Shown: positions 33,990 to 45,312 of the stretch, piece by piece | Layout: each line of letters begins with the position of its first letter | Position numbering within the stretch: position 1 is the first letter of the stretch | Assembly: GCF_040712315.1 (NCBI RefSeq) | Contig: NC_134013.1 | Coordinates: 41,092,501-41,156,500 of the forward strand | From: Castanea sativa | Lineage: Eukaryota; Streptophyta; Magnoliopsida; Fagales; Fagaceae | Direction of reading: 5' to 3' | DNA: 64,000 bases | Program-made: the position numbers and the translations under genes | The notes under the pieces: generated by a model | Told to the model about the DNA's origin: nothing | The model's input: the letters and a program-made list of their open reading frames with translations, nothing else | Databases searched by the model: none

Positions 33990-35155
33990 CTAAGTTTTTT
34001 TTACAATACCCACAACTTTTCTTAACACTAATTCTCCAGGGGCTAACGGTTTCAATCTCATATTTGAGTCATACCCCTGTTTGAGCTTCTGTTGATTGTA
34101 GGCTAACTGAACCGTGGCATTTTCTCTCTGCTCTTCAATCAAATCCAAGCACTTCTTTAATAGGTTGTCATTGTTGTTTGGAGTGAACGAGCTTGTCCTT
34201 AGCGTTGGGAATCCAGTCTCTAAAGGAATCACTACTTCAGCTCCATAAGTCATTGAAAAGGGTGTTTCCTCAATTGACCTACGAGGGGTAGTCTGATATG
34301 TCCAGAGCACATGTGGCAGCTTGTCTACCCATTTGCCATTCGCATCATCCAACCTCTTCTTGAGCCCGCTTACTATGACCTTATTGATAGCCTCGGTCTG
34401 TCCATTTCCCTTGGGATAAGCCGGAGTTGAATACCTGTTCTTAATACCCATTTCACAACAATACATCCTGAAAGCTTTGCTATCAAAATGAAGTCTATCG
34501 TCCAAGATAAGGGTGTGAGGAATCCCAAACCGATTAACAATACCACACAAACCTCTTAGCATTTGCATCCCTGATGTTCGCTAGTGGCTTAGCTTCAACC
34601 CATTTGGTGAAGTAATCAGTGTCGACCAAAAGCCACCTCCTATTTCCTGCTATTTTATGGAAGGGTCTTACAATATCCAACTCCCACTGAGCAAAATGCC
34701 AAGGACTAGACAAAGGATTGAAGACACCCATTAGTTGATGAATGTTTGGAGTGAATCTTTGACATTGATCACACTTCTTCACATACTCTTGTGTTCCTTT
34801 TGCATACCTGGCCACCAATACCGTTAAGTGAAGGCCTTGTGAGACAACGATATGCCCCCTGTATGGCTTCCACAAATCCCTTCATGCAACACTTCTAAGA
34901 GAGCTCTAGCCTCAAGATGGATACATAGCATATATGGCCCAAAAAAGAGCATTTGTACAATTTTTGGTCCCCGGACAACCAAAAAGGAGGAACCTTTCTT
35001 CGCACTTTGTCAGCGTCCTCTCTCTCTTCGAGCAAGATTTTATCCTTAAGAAATAGAACTATGGGATCCATCCAACTAGGTCCCACTCTAATTTGATGAA
35101 TCTGTGCTCTCTCCCTTTTTACCTCAGCAGGCCTGCATAAATCTTTAACTAGCAT
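33990..35155 (-). pseudogene. Element B integrase
   Basis: Minus-strand frames at 34895-35155, 34534-34875 and 33990-34568 cover the integrase in order. They show the zinc-binding part with KKCDQCQRF, the first Asp region (WELDIVRPF, then VDTDYFTKWVEAKPL), and the second Asp and Glu (HTLILDDRLHFDSKAF, AYPKGNGQTEAINK). They end with the Tat-type C-terminal segment (WTYQTTPRRSIEETPFSMTYG). The G usually found before LDIVGP is altered to E and the following G to R. Frameshifts separate the pieces. The enzyme would insert element cDNA in the nucleus if intact. Confidence 0.85.
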
Positions 35156-35173
35156 GACCCGAGGTAAACTTTG

Positions 35174-36201
35174 TGATAGGCCAAAAATGTATTGACCCCT
35201 TGTGATGAATTAACCAATCAATTAGCCAAGTGAATTAATTAGGTTCAATTACATGCAATGAGCGTGGCAGCAGAAACAAATCACCAAATAACTAAATATG
35301 CAGCGGAAATTAAATGACACAGTGATTTGTTTATGAATGGGGAAAACCTGCACTGCAAAAACCCCATCGGGTGATTTTAAGGTCACCACTCTCGAGAATC
35401 CACTATTATCAAGACAAGTGGTTACAAGTAAAAGAATCCCAATACTTTATACCAACCTACAGTTGAACCCTTATCCTAATACCCAATTGGACTTGTTCTG
35501 TAGTGACAATCTCTCCTTATATTGCACGGCTCCCAGTATGTGACTAACCAATAGATGCATGGATCTTAGTACGTGACTTGATTACCAACTTGAGAAGGAT
35601 GTTGGTTGTAAAGTTCTTCAGTTCATCAACTGATGAAGATCATGAAGTTGTTTGGTCACAAAACTCTACGATGTACAAACACAGCAGCTTCTTCAAGATG
35701 AACTATGGCAACTAGGTTTCCGATCACAGTTTTCTTCACACTTGTGGAATTGTGCTCTTGTGCAACTATGCTCTATGTGACGGCCCTTAAAATAATCCTT
35801 ATATATATTTAGGGTTGTGAGAAAAGAAAGTCTAAACACATACTCACGGATTGGATGAAAAATAACTCTAAAAAACTAAGTTTCATAAACCTCGATAGAT
35901 AGCCATCTATTGAGATAGCTGTCGAACCACAGGCTTCAACAGCTTTTAAACCTCGATTGATACTAACTGTCGAGATTTAAAATCCAGTACTTCCTTACTT
36001 GATTCTTGGACAGACTTGCATAGCTTTAACACTTGGACAGACTTGCATGGCTTTAACACTTGAACTTGAAACCTTGTTCCTTGAAGTATTAAACACATCC
36101 TAGATCTACCCAATTACAAGTAAAATGCACTTTGTCAAAGGATTAGCCAATACATAAAATGTTGACATATGTTCCAAATATCAATCACATATGTCCTAAC
36201 A
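35174..36201 (-). mobile_element. Solo LTR, family 2 (copy 2, minus) nested in element B
   Basis: On the plus strand it runs from TGATAGGCC to TCCTAACA. It is flanked by perfect 5-bp duplications ctttg (35169-35173 and 36202-36206). It is the reverse-complement relative of 20257-21169. It lies between the integrase and the second RNase H of element B, so it is younger than B. It is 1028 bp long with no internal region. Confidence 0.85.
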
Positions 36202-36205
36202 CTTT

Positions 36206-36530
36206 GCTCTGAGGAGGTTGCGAGTGTGGCAAAAGAGTCAACGTGCGTATTTTTGCTTCTAGGGATTTGCTGTATGGTGAAAGACTCGAAACATGATTGC
36301 AAGTGCCTAACCTGACTTAAATATTCTTGAATTCTTAGATCTCTGGCTTCCAATTCTTCTTCTACCTATCCAACAACTAACCTTAAATTTGAAAACACCT
36401 CCACTGTTTTTCCTCTCATTTTTTGAACCATAGCCATCCCTACCAACAAAGTCTCATACTCAGCCTCATTGTTTGGGGCCGAGAAGTCTAACCACAACTA
36501 GCCGTACTCCAGATACTCTTTGATTAGCTG
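36206..36530 (-). pseudogene. Element B second (archaeal-type) RNase H remnant
   Basis: The minus-strand frame 36135-36353 reads ARDLRIQEYLSQVRHLQ followed by SFTIQQIPRSKNTHVDSFAT. This is the C-terminal part of the additional RNase H found between the RT-RNase H and integrase of Tat/Ogre-type elements. Upstream sequence to about 36.53 kb continues the same domain with stops (for example a NEAEYETLLVG-like segment). The solo LTR at 35174-36201 cuts it from the integrase. Confidence 0.65.
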
Positions 36531-36535
36531 CACCA

Positions 36536-37003
36536 TTAATGTATACTTTTCAAGTTAAAGGTTCCTGCAAGAAGACCATTCCAACTGATTTTCCATCCAT
36601 GTTTGCTTTTCTCTCTCCTCTTCCATTGGCCCTTAATAGAGGTGCGAGGGAGCTTAAGTGTTGCATGTACTACTGCCGAGATGGCTTTTTGTAGAGGTAA
36701 ATAATGAATCTTTGTCTCATGCAACGACTTGCTTACATAATAAACTGGTCTTTGTACTCCATTATCAACCTGTATCAGCACTAAGCTCACTGCATAGGAA
36801 GCTATAGCAATATAAGCAAACAAAACCTCCTCCTCCTCGGGCCTGGACATAATGGGTGGCTGAGAAAGGTATTCCTTTAGCTGTAGGAAGGCCAGGACAC
36901 ACTCCTCGGTCCATTCAAATCCCTTCCACCTATTCAACAATTGGAAGAAAGATCTACACTTGTCTGTTGACCGAGAGATGAATCGGTTCAAGGCAGTAGT
37001 CAT
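36536..37003 (-). pseudogene. Element B RNase H domain
   Basis: The 155-codon minus-strand frame begins MTTALNRFISRSTDKCRSFF, then GFEWTEECVLAFLQLKEYL and PVYYVSKSLHETKIHYLPL. This is the standard continuation of gypsy RT into the RNase H-like domain. The end of the frame is out of register with the family, pointing to a frameshift near position 36650. Confidence 0.8.
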
Positions 37004-37066
37004 TCTTGTTAACTTTTGGACCTCTTTGGGATTTCGAGGAGGTTGTAAATTGTTAATTGCCTTAAT

Positions 37067-37636
37067 CTAATCAAGGTTGACTTCAATTCCACGATGAGTG
37101 ACCATGTAACCTAAAATGTTTCCTGAACTAACACCAAAAGAACACTCGGAAGCATTAAGGCGCAGCTTGTGTTTCCTTAATATCTCAAAGATATTTCCAA
37201 GGTCACCACCATGCTTGGATTCTACCTTACTTTTCATTACCATATCATCTATATAAACCTCAATATTTTTTCCTAGTTGTGGCTTGAACATCCTGGTCAT
37301 TATCCTTTGATAGGTGGACCCTGCATTCTTTAAACCAAAAGGCATCACCTTGTAGTGGTAATTTCCAGTAGGCATAACAAAAGCTGTCTTCTCCTGATCA
37401 TCCAAAGCTAATGGTATCTGATGGTACCCTTGAAAGGCATCTAAAAAGCTCATCCAGGGATGGCCTATAGTTGCATCTACTAATTGATCTATTCGAGGCA
37501 TGGGGAAGGGGTCCTTAGGGCAAACTTTGTTCAAATTTGTGAAGTCTACACATACTCGCCACTTTCCATTTTTCTTCTTTACCAAAATTGTATTGACCAA
37601 CCACTCAGGGTAAAAACACCTTCTTAATAGCCCCAA
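37067..37636 (-). pseudogene. Element B reverse transcriptase
   Basis: The 189-codon minus-strand frame covers the RT core: WLVNTILVKKKNGKWRVCVDF, then PKDPFPMPRIDQLVD, SFLDAFQGYHQIPL and MPFGLKNAGSTYQRIM. The intact catalytic box is VYIDDMVMKS, followed by LRKHKLRLNASECSF. Both Asp residues of YIDD are kept. The domain is the RNA-dependent DNA polymerase of a Ty3-gypsy element. The frame is the longest in the window, but the joins to the neighbouring frames (37605-37961 upstream, 36536-37003 downstream) need frameshifts. Confidence 0.9.
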
Positions 37637-37961
37637 CCCACTTAAGCTTGATCACCACCTCTTTGATAGCCTTAGAATGCTCTTTAGATGAGCGCCGAGG
37701 TGGTTGCTTTTTGGGGGTGACAGCTGGATTGATATTTAAATGTTGGCAAATGAAATTTGGATCCACCCTAGGAGCTTCATAAGCATTCCATGCAAACACA
37801 TCAAAATTCTTCCTAGGGAACACTATCAGCTCCTCCTTCTCTTGAGGTGGCAACTGAGCTCTAACCTGGAAAAATTTCTCCTTATCATCACCTATAACAA
37901 CTTTTTCTAATTCCTCACAATTTTCCCTTTCTAACACCGCATCCGTAGATAACACTGGCAT
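37605..37961 (-). pseudogene. Element B protease-RT linker
   Basis: The 118-codon frame has LEKVVIGDDKEKFFQVRAQL, FPRKNFDVFAWNAYEAPRVDP and PPRRSSKEHSKAIKEVV, the linker that leads into gypsy RT (compare 12813-13103 in element A). It overlaps the RT frame by about 30 bases in another register, so one indel separates them. Confidence 0.8.
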
Positions 37962-38144
37962 CCTTGATTGTTATAAGCCCTACTCAGCAGAGGCCGAGGA
38001 CTCACCTTCAGCCTGATGCCTAATTACAGCTACCAAGCACTACCTAGCCATAGACTGGCTCCCAACCAATTCCTCAACTTGGTCCCCGAACGAATATTTC
38101 ACTTTCAAGTGCATGGTGGAAGAAACGGCTCCTAGGGTATGAAG

Positions 38145-38640
38145 CTAGGGTCTTGCCACAATGGCAGTGTAGGGGGAGTAAGCATCCACTACAATGAAGT
38201 CCACCTCCACCACTTTTGAACCTGCTTGTACTGGTAGTCTAATCTGGCCCTTTGGAATAACAACTTTCCTGTATAATCCTACCAAAGGTGAATCATAACA
38301 TGCCAAATCCTCAAGTTTCAATTTTAGCCCCTTATACAAATCAGGGTACATGATCTTTGCCCCACTGCCTTGATCTACCAACACCCTCTTCACATCATAC
38401 CCCTTATCTTGAGGGTGACCACTAGGGCATCATCATGTGGCTGTAAGGTTTCAGCATTGTCTTCATTAGAGAAACTCAACGCTGATCGGACCTTCTTCCT
38501 AGTCCTTTTCGGCTCAGGATATGAGTCCTCTATGAGTGGCCGAGCTATGGACATCACCCTGGAGGGAAGAGAACCATTTCTCCTCAGAGCAGCCAGAATA
38601 ACACTGATTGTGCCTAAAGGTGGCCTTAAAGAAGCATCTC
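38145..38640 (-). pseudogene. Element B aspartic protease region
   Basis: The minus-strand frame 38145-38393 begins MKRVLVDQGSGAKIMYPDL and goes on to YKGLKLKLEDLACYDSPL and VDFIVVDAYSPYTAIVARP. The active-site loop reads D-Q-G instead of D-S/T-G, as is usual in Tat-type elements to my knowledge. Upstream to about 38.64 kb the register holds SRVMSIARPLIEDS and KTRKKVRSALSF with one frameshift. It would cleave the gag-pol polyprotein. Confidence 0.75.
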
Positions 38641-39028
38641 TCTGAGCTCCCGACCCTGTTTAGCCTCTTTACCCATTGGGCTGAAGTAGAAATTGCTTTA
38701 ACTTTCCACTTCTGACCAGCTACTCCAGATGACTCCACAAAGTCCTCCAATCCTCTATGGTATGTCCTCGCTCTTGGTGGTATTGGCAATGAAGGCCTTG
38801 ATTACTCTTCGTGGGGTCTCCTCCCATCTTATTCGGCCATTTAAAGTATGACTCATTCTTAATTTTTTCTAGGATTTGATGCATTGGCTCTCAGAACACC
38901 ATGTTAACCACTTGAGTAGCAGTAGGTCCAGATTGCCTAGCAAAATCCCTTTGAGGACGATTATTATTGTATCTGTCCGACCTAAACTCTCTTTAATCCT
39001 GATGGACCACCTTAGCCTTCCCTTTCCC

Positions 39029-39502
39029 TTATTGTTGGTCCTCTTCAACCCGCTTATACTTGTCAATACGGTCCATGAGATGACGCACACTCTTAAAAGG
39101 TTTCCCTGTCAAAGATTTCCTCAAACCATGCTCGGTAGGTAGGCTGACCTTGAATGTCCTTATAGCCACATCATCAAAATTCGTATCTATCTCATTAAAC
39201 ATTTCCCAGTATCTGTCAGAAAACGTCTTCAAGGTCTCCCCTTCTCGCATAGTCATAGACAATAGGGGGTCTAAAGGCCGAGGAACTCTACTACAAGTTA
39301 CAAACCGAGAACCAAAGGCTTTTGTAAGCTCCTTAAAAGAGTTAATAGAACCCTCCTTCAGACCGTCGAACCATCTCATCGCCACGGGCCCTAAACTGGA
39401 TGGGAACACCTTGCATATCAAGGTCTCATTCTTCGAGTGAACAGTCATTCTCTGATTAAAGTGGCTAACATGCTCCACAAGATCCGTTCTGTTGTAATAC
39501 AT
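39029..39502 (-). pseudogene. Element B gag core
   Basis: The 157-codon minus-strand frame holds the retrotransposon gag domain: VEHVSHFNQRMTVHSKNETL, PSSLGPVAMRWFDGLKEGSI, SRFVTCSRVPRPLDPLLSM and REGETLKTFSDRYWEMFNEI. It ends with a Lys/Arg-rich segment. It forms the particle shell in active relatives. The frame is open throughout but is separated by stops from the N-terminal part at 39542-39814. Confidence 0.9.
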
Positions 39503-39541
39503 GGTGAATGTTGGCTGAGTAAATCGCCGAGGAAGCTTTCC

Positions 39542-39814
39542 TCACTCAATCCTACGGGTAAAAGGTGATTTAGAAATATGATTTAGAGCCTTACTCATAG
39601 CATCGTTGCCTAGGCCTTTGTGAGATGGACTTTTCCCCCTCCACCTATCATGGCGCTCCTCATCACATGAAAATGACTCACTGGGAGGAGTCCTTGACCT
39701 AGGCCAGTAGCTATTATCACTATCGTCACCAAAAGAATGGTCAAAACTTGAAGAAGTTCCTCTACGTTGCTCGCGGCGTATCCTCCTTTTCAAATAGTCA
39801 ATCTCCAGTTGCAT
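39542..39814 (-). pseudogene. Element B gag N-terminal part
   Basis: The 90-codon frame begins MQLEIDYLKRRIRREQRRGT and continues with a Ser/Arg/Asp-rich stretch (RSRTPPSESFSCDEERHDRW) and GNDAMSKALNHISKSPFTRR. The true start may lie further upstream (to about 39.87 kb, where HEENTR precedes MQLE). It is collinear with 18771-19169 in element A. Confidence 0.75.
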
Positions 39815-40019
39815 GCTCCTAGTATTTTCCTCATGAGAGATGTGACTCCCACTCCGAGATTGGCTCCTACTAGTGTGTGTGGTGTGCAGACTAACCTCCC
39901 AGTCCCTTCTTCGCTCAAGATTAAGAAAATGATCTTGACGTTAGGACCCAATAGATTCTTCTCGGTTTGGCCCCAAGCCCACCATAATTGAACGTTGATC
40001 TCACTAAAGCTCAAGTAAT

Positions 40020-40036
40020 CCCCACAGATGGCGCCA
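40020..40036 (-). other. Element B primer-binding site
   Basis: Two bases inside the 5' LTR, the minus strand reads TGGCGCCATCTGTGGGG. The TGGCGCC start is complementary to a tRNA 3' end of the type ...GGCGCCA. I do not assign the tRNA identity. Confidence 0.75.
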
Positions 40037-40038
40037 AT

Positions 40039-40845
40039 TGTAAGGGCACAATTTGGATTCTAAGCCCAAGAGGTGATAGGATTAAGGCTCAAAAAGCCCA
40101 ATACAATGAATTTTTAGAGAGTAGGCTAAAAACTAGGCTTTAATGAATTAAACAATGCTCACAGTGGACTAAAGATGATAAGATAGCAAAAAAAGTTAAG
40201 CTGTATGCAAAGAAAATCCTTCCTAGGCAAAGTCTGAGGTGAACAGTTCTTGAATATATTTCTTTTAGACTTGATTACAATTTTAGTTCTTGTTGCTACA
40301 GTGTTTTTTCTACAGATTCTCAGATGAACCCCCTGTAAAGAGTCTCTTTCTCCCTTATATTCTCCTATTTTTATTCATCTCCACCTTCCACGTGTAGGTC
40401 AAGTTGCTGGCCTTGATCCTTGTCCCATTAGCACATTCCTGAAGTCTTTGAGAGTAGCTATAAGGCTGAATATCACTGTTTAGGTATCACCTCCACATTA
40501 ATGCGGCCAAAGAGTTAGCTGCAAAGCATTTAATGCGGTGGTAGTAGCTTTCTCTTAGATATATCTTAGCTCCCCTTTGTCCTATTCCCTCCTGATATTT
40601 ATCATTTTCAGTAGAATCGTCTGGAGTGTTGCTCTGGATGGCAGATCAGACCTTCTAACCTTTGTTTTGCTTAGCCGAGGAGGCATTCCTCCTCAGACTA
40701 CCTTCCCAAACCTTCTTGGTCATAATCCTTTTGTAACTCACTGATTCATACTTCTTCACTAACATCCATTTGTTGTCGGACTACTAAATGTCATCGGACG
40801 AGGCCTACGACCCAATATACATTTTCTGGGCCTTCTATCCCTACA
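40039..40845 (-). mobile_element. Element B 5' LTR
   Basis: This 807-bp LTR starts TGTAAGGGCACAATT and ends ATCCCTACA, followed by the target duplication tgatt. It is 13 bp longer than its partner because of a small insertion near 40.47 kb (cactgtttaggt). A gaatataagg TATA-like site can be read on the minus strand near 40.35 kb. Confidence 0.9.
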
Positions 40846-40850
40846 TGATT

Positions 40851-40894
40851 ATTTTCAATTTTCTCTATACATATACATGGAATCACAACCTAGT
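40851..40894 (+). mobile_element. Helitron 3' end separated by element B
   Basis: catatacatggaatcacaacCTAG followed by T at 40890-40894 resembles the three Helitron ends at 27.4-28.5 kb. Together with 28512-28860 it would restore one Helitron of about 0.39 kb, with element B inserted near its 3' end. Confidence 0.55.
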
Positions 40895-41240
40895 TATTAT
40901 GTAGTGTAGAACTTCAGTATATAATTAACCACTTTATTTACATGGAATATTCCAATAGAGTCCATGTTTGATGTCTTATGAATTAGTTTCAAAGCATGCA
41001 GTAACTAATTTATAATTAGCAATGGGCAATGATCGAAACTCTGATCATGTTTCTCTATTCTTTACTTTTTCTTAGCATATATATATATACACATGATAGT
41101 TGTGATTGAGTACATTTTTTTTTTAATGAGAAGCCTGTAACTTTATAAAGAAGAAGATAAATTCATTACATCATGAGTAATAGCTGACTCAATCAATGAT
41201 GGATTTTCCTCTATTCATGTTACATGACTATCAATATTAT

Positions 41241-41798
41241 CTATTTCTTTGGCATGTTGTGCCAATAGGTGTGCAGATGTCGCTTCAAATGGGAGACTTG
41301 AACTAATCTAAAATTTTTAAGTTTGTGGGCTACACCATCCAGAATATTTAAAACAACCATAGGTGTACATAAACCTAGTAGAGTGTCAACCACTATCTTT
41401 GAATCACTTTTGACTATCACATCCCTTATGCCAACATCCCATGCAAAAGAAACTCCAATTTCCATAGCTTTTGCCTCAATCTCAATTGGGCCCAAAGGTT
41501 GAAGAAGCTTCTGTCTCATTGCAGCTGCAAGTCATCGTTCATGGTCACAGATCACTACCCCCGCCCCAGACCTCCCAGTTTGAGTAAAAACTGCTCCGTC
41601 CACGTTTACATTGTAAGCTGGTGTTATCGGTAATGTCCATGAGTCATTCATGTCCACCCTCGGCTGGGCAATAATGTGGTTGGCTGTCTGGAATTTAGTA
41701 AGCAAGGGCCGAGCTTTATGGACCACCATCATTGCCAATGGAGGAGCACTTTCCTGCCTTACTACATTTCTGTTATACCAAATACAACAAGCGATCAT
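41241..41798 (-). pseudogene. LINE RNase H domain
   Basis: Minus-strand frames 41532-41798 and 41241-41519 form one RNase H-like domain split by a frameshift or stop. They read YNVNVDGAVFTQTGRSGAGVVI with the first catalytic Asp in NVDGA. They continue with IEIEAKAMEIGVSFAWDVGI holding the Glu, and VIVKSDSKIVVDTLLG holding the second Asp. C-terminal RNase H domains of this type are common in plant L1 elements. Confidence 0.8.
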
Positions 41799-41858
41799 AT
41801 ATATTATCTCTAGAGTATCATTGCCTGCATTTGGACGAAATCAAATACCATACCAAGT

Positions 41859-42353
41859 CTAGAAATTCTCTATATCATTCTGTGTCTCAAATGCAATAAC
41901 TGTTAAACCCCACATTCCCTGGGCTTTTCCACACTCCCAAAACACATGGCCGCTAGACTCTTCCCCTAGACCGCAAGCTTGACACATATCTTCATCGATA
42001 ACTTGTCTATGCCGCAAGTTCACCTTTGTAGGGATGATGTCAATAACTTGTCTATGCTGCAAGTTCACCTTTGTAGGGATGATATTACGACATACACTCC
42101 AGGAGAATGATTTGATTTTATTTGGCAGATTCAAGCTCCATAGTCTCCTCCAAAATTTCTTGTGAATATCAGCATTGGAGGCTCCCACCATACATTCTGT
42201 CCGGTTTTTAGCCACTGCGAGTTTGTAGGCACTACAGACTGTAAACTGTCCCTTTGGAATAAAAGCCCACATTAGTCTATCATTTGGGAGACAAATACTT
42301 AGCGGAATACCAAGAATTGATTGGACATTAGTTGGAATAAAAATTTGACACAC
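41859..42353 (-). pseudogene. LINE zinc-binding RVT (zf-RVT) domain with internal duplication
   Basis: The 164-codon frame shows FWRRLWSLNLPNKIKSFSW and CQACGLGEESSGHVFWECG, the Cys/His pattern of the domain downstream of plant LINE RT. A 45-bp tandem duplication gives PTKVNLQHRQVIDII followed by PTKVNLRHRQVIDED, 15 residues each, in frame. This enlarges the loop before the Cys cluster. Confidence 0.85.
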
Positions 42354-42973
42354 AAGTTCTTCAAGCCATGCACGTGTTTGGGGTCAAGAAGCACACTTAC
42401 CTTGGCTTGAGCAGAAATGGTATTAGACTGGGAGAGCACTCTCAAAGAGGTCGGGTCATTAAGCCACATATCAGTCCAAATTCCGATTGAATTCCCATCA
42501 CCCACCAGCCACTTACATCCCTTTCGGACAATATTTTGCGCCACAATAATGCTTCACCATGCCAAAGAAGTCCGAGAGTCCAATTTAGCCCCAAGAATAA
42601 GTATCAGGAAAATACCTTGCCTTTAAAACTCTATAGACTAGAGATGGTGTATTTATTTGTAGTCTCCATCCTTGTTTCACCAAAAGTGCAAGATTAAAAG
42701 CCTTAAGATCTCGAAAGCCCTAGCCACCCTCCTCCTTTGGAGTACAAACTTTGTCCCAACTAAGCCATGCCATCTTAGTTTTTCCATTAGTTTGTCCCCA
42801 CAAAAATTTGCAGACCATGCTTGTCATCTCATTGCATAAAGTGTTTGGTAAATTAAAGACACTCATATTGTATGTTAGTCTTGCTTGTGCTACTGCCTTA
42901 GTAAGAATCTCTTTTCTAGCCTATGATAGCGTCTTTTTCTTCCACCCAGATAGTTTGTTATCCTGCCCCTCCT

Positions 42974-43706
42974 TTAGTTGTCGAAAGGTATTGTATTTAG
43001 ATTTCCCATTAAAGAAGGTAAACCCAAATATGTCTCATGTTGTTTAATAACTTCAGTGCCAAAACAGAACTTTATATCATCTTGAATGCCCTGTGGTGTA
43101 TTACTAATGAAAAACAAAGAAGTTTTGTCCCATTTTAGTTGTTGACCAGAAGCTTGCTCATAAGTTTCCAAAACATTCTCTAGGCTAGTGCAATCTTCCC
43201 TTGTAGCTTGGTAGAAAATAAGGTTGTCATCTGTGAAAAGCAAGTGTGATATTGTTAGCCCCCTTGGACATGCTACAACGCCTTTCAGTAAGACATCATC
43301 CATAAATTTCTTTAAAAGAGCATATAGACCTTTTGCACAAATTAAAAATAAATAGGTAGAGAGAGGATCCCCTTGGCCCAATCCCCGTGTGCGGGTAATG
43401 TGGCCTCAAGGTCTCCCATTAATTTTGATAGAGTAGGAAACCGAGCTTACACATCTCATCATAATATTGACCCACTTCACATGGGAACCCATCTTAAGCA
43501 TACTTGTTTTCCAAAAAGTCACATTTAACCTGATCATAGATCTTACTCATGTCAAGTTTCACCGCCATCTCCCCAACCTTTCCCGATTTCTTTTGATTAA
43601 TATAATGCATGGTTTTAAAAGAAACCAAGACATTATTAGTAATAAGATGTTTAGACATAAAAGTAGCTTGATTCTCACTAAGAATATGTGGAAATAAGCG
43701 TGTCAA
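42974..43706 (-). pseudogene. LINE reverse transcriptase core
   Basis: Frame 43494-43706 carries the palm start (SENQATFMSKHLITNNVLVS, VKLDMSKIYDQV with the first catalytic Asp). Frame 42974-43381 carries GQGDPLSTYLFLICAKGL and the LLFTDDNLIFY catalytic box, where most L1 RTs have FADD; the two Asp remain. The pieces are in different frames, with about 110 bp between them holding stops. Confidence 0.85.
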
Positions 43707-43880
43707 CCTATTGGCTAGAACCTTAGAGGCTAATCTAGAGATGACATTACTAAGGCTAATGGGTCAAAATTGGGTGATCTTTGTGAGGTTCTTAATTTTT
43801 GGTATGAGCAACATAAGAGTTTCATTGAATTTTGGAGGACTAATACCGTGATTTAAGAAGTCAAGGACAGTCTTAGTTAC

Positions 43881-44297
43881 TCAGTTACCAACTAAAGACC
43901 AGTAATGTTGATAAAACAAAGGAGGCATACCGTTAGGTCCTAGAGTTCTTTTAGGATGCATTTGTTTCAACGCCTTGACCACCTTTGGTTCTTGGAACTC
44001 TTGAACTAAGCCTTTATTCATGGCATCAGTCACCACGGGTTGGATAGCATTCACCACCATTGAGGCATCTGTTGGACCATTGGATTTAAAGATGCTATTA
44101 TAGTAATCCACCACAATGCTTTCAATCCTCTGATCATCCTCTTGCAAGACACCCTTTGCATCACAAAGTCCCAATATCAAGTTTCTTTGGTGTCGATGCG
44201 AAGCCTTTGCATGGAAAAAACTAGTATTCTGATCCCCATGCACCAGCCACATGGATCGTCGATTCCACATTACAGACTCTGTATCCAAACCAACCAT
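43881..44297 (-). pseudogene. LINE endonuclease-RT linker
   Basis: The 138-codon frame contains WLVHGDQNTSFFHAKASHRH and KALKQMHPKRTLGPNGMPPL, the usual linker and RT entry of plant L1 elements (normally K-x-PGPDG). The PGPDG-like site reads LGPNG, a change at a conserved Asp. Confidence 0.8.
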
Positions 44298-44593
44298 TTA
44301 GTGCACATCAGACCTCCTCTCTCTCATCATTCATAGTATCTCCAATTTGAAGTTGCAAATATTGTAGAAATTTCAGTAGCTCGGCTATCTTCAGGCCAAC
44401 ATGGCCAAACTCCAATTTATTCCAAGAAATGAATCTATCTCTGTAATTTTTCATATAGTCTCAAACAAATAACCACCCAATTTAAATAAACCATCATGCT
44501 AAGCTTCTTTGACAACTTCATCACACTAAGGGTCTTGAAGCCACATTGCCTCAAAATGAAATAACTTGCTCCACCTCCGAGGTTTTGCCTTGC

Positions 44594-44821
44594 CTATGGA
44601 AAATGTAAAACAAGTAGAGAATGGTCAGAAGTAGACATGGAAATATGGTGTAATTTGGCTCCTAGAAATTTTTCTATCCATTCATTATTTGCTAGAGTGC
44701 GATCCAATCGAACCCGTATCCATCCTTCCTCCCCATTAGTTTTTGACCAGGTGAATGGTGATCCCACAAAACCTAAATCATGAAAAGCACACAGATTAAT
44801 AACTGCTCTAAATCTATCCAT
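44594..44821 (-). pseudogene. LINE endonuclease, C-terminal part
   Basis: The frame of 75 codons reads FHDLGFVGSPFTWSKTNGEE, VRLDRTLANNEWIEKF and STSDHSLLVLHF. This is the end of the APE-type endonuclease, with the SDHSLL motif holding the catalytic Asp-His pair. The N-terminal part, to about 45.2 kb, is visible but broken by stops. Confidence 0.8.
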
Positions 44822-45312
44822 TTGTCTAGCTGGTCTAGGACTCCCTCCGTATTTTTCATTACGACTGGTTATCTCATTAAAATCTCCAATGCATAGCCAT
44901 GGATGTTGATTATGAGTTCCGAAAGATTCAAGAATCGATCAGGTCTCTTCTCTTTTGCTTGTATCAAGTTGGCCACAGAAGCCAATTAGCCGCCATACCT
45001 CTACCATATTATTATAATCTATATAAGCATCAATGTATCATCGTGAAAGGCCCCTAACCTCCACCTTTGATTCCGGCTTTCACAATAAAGCTAATCCTCC
45101 ACTTTGTCCATCACTTGAAACTACCAACCCTTGAGTATAATCCAATTCAAGCTTTAAAAAATTCATCCTTTCCTATGGTAACTTCGTCTCCATAAGGAAG
45201 ATGACCTTGGGAGCTCCATCTTGTAATGTCCTTTTAAGGGCATGAACTGTTTGGTGATTCTCAAGCCCCGGTAGTTCTAACTTAAGATACTCGTTGGATC
45301 AGATGGTGCTGC

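Larger units (their letters stand above)
28861..40845 (-). mobile_element. Element B: full-length Ty3-gypsy (Tat-type) retrotransposon, minus strand
   Basis: Both LTRs are present (28861-29654 and 40039-40845), each beginning TGTAAGGGCAC and ending ATCCCTACA. They are flanked by a perfect 5-bp duplication tgatt (28856-28860 and 40846-40850). From the right: primer-binding site, gag, protease, RT, RNase H, second RNase H, integrase, an 81-bp tandem array, and a plus-strand antisense gene. The total is about 12 kb including a nested 1028-bp solo LTR. Hand comparison of the first 270 bp of the LTRs gives roughly 25 differences, so the insertion is not recent. Stops and frameshifts break all genes. 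Confidence 0.9.
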
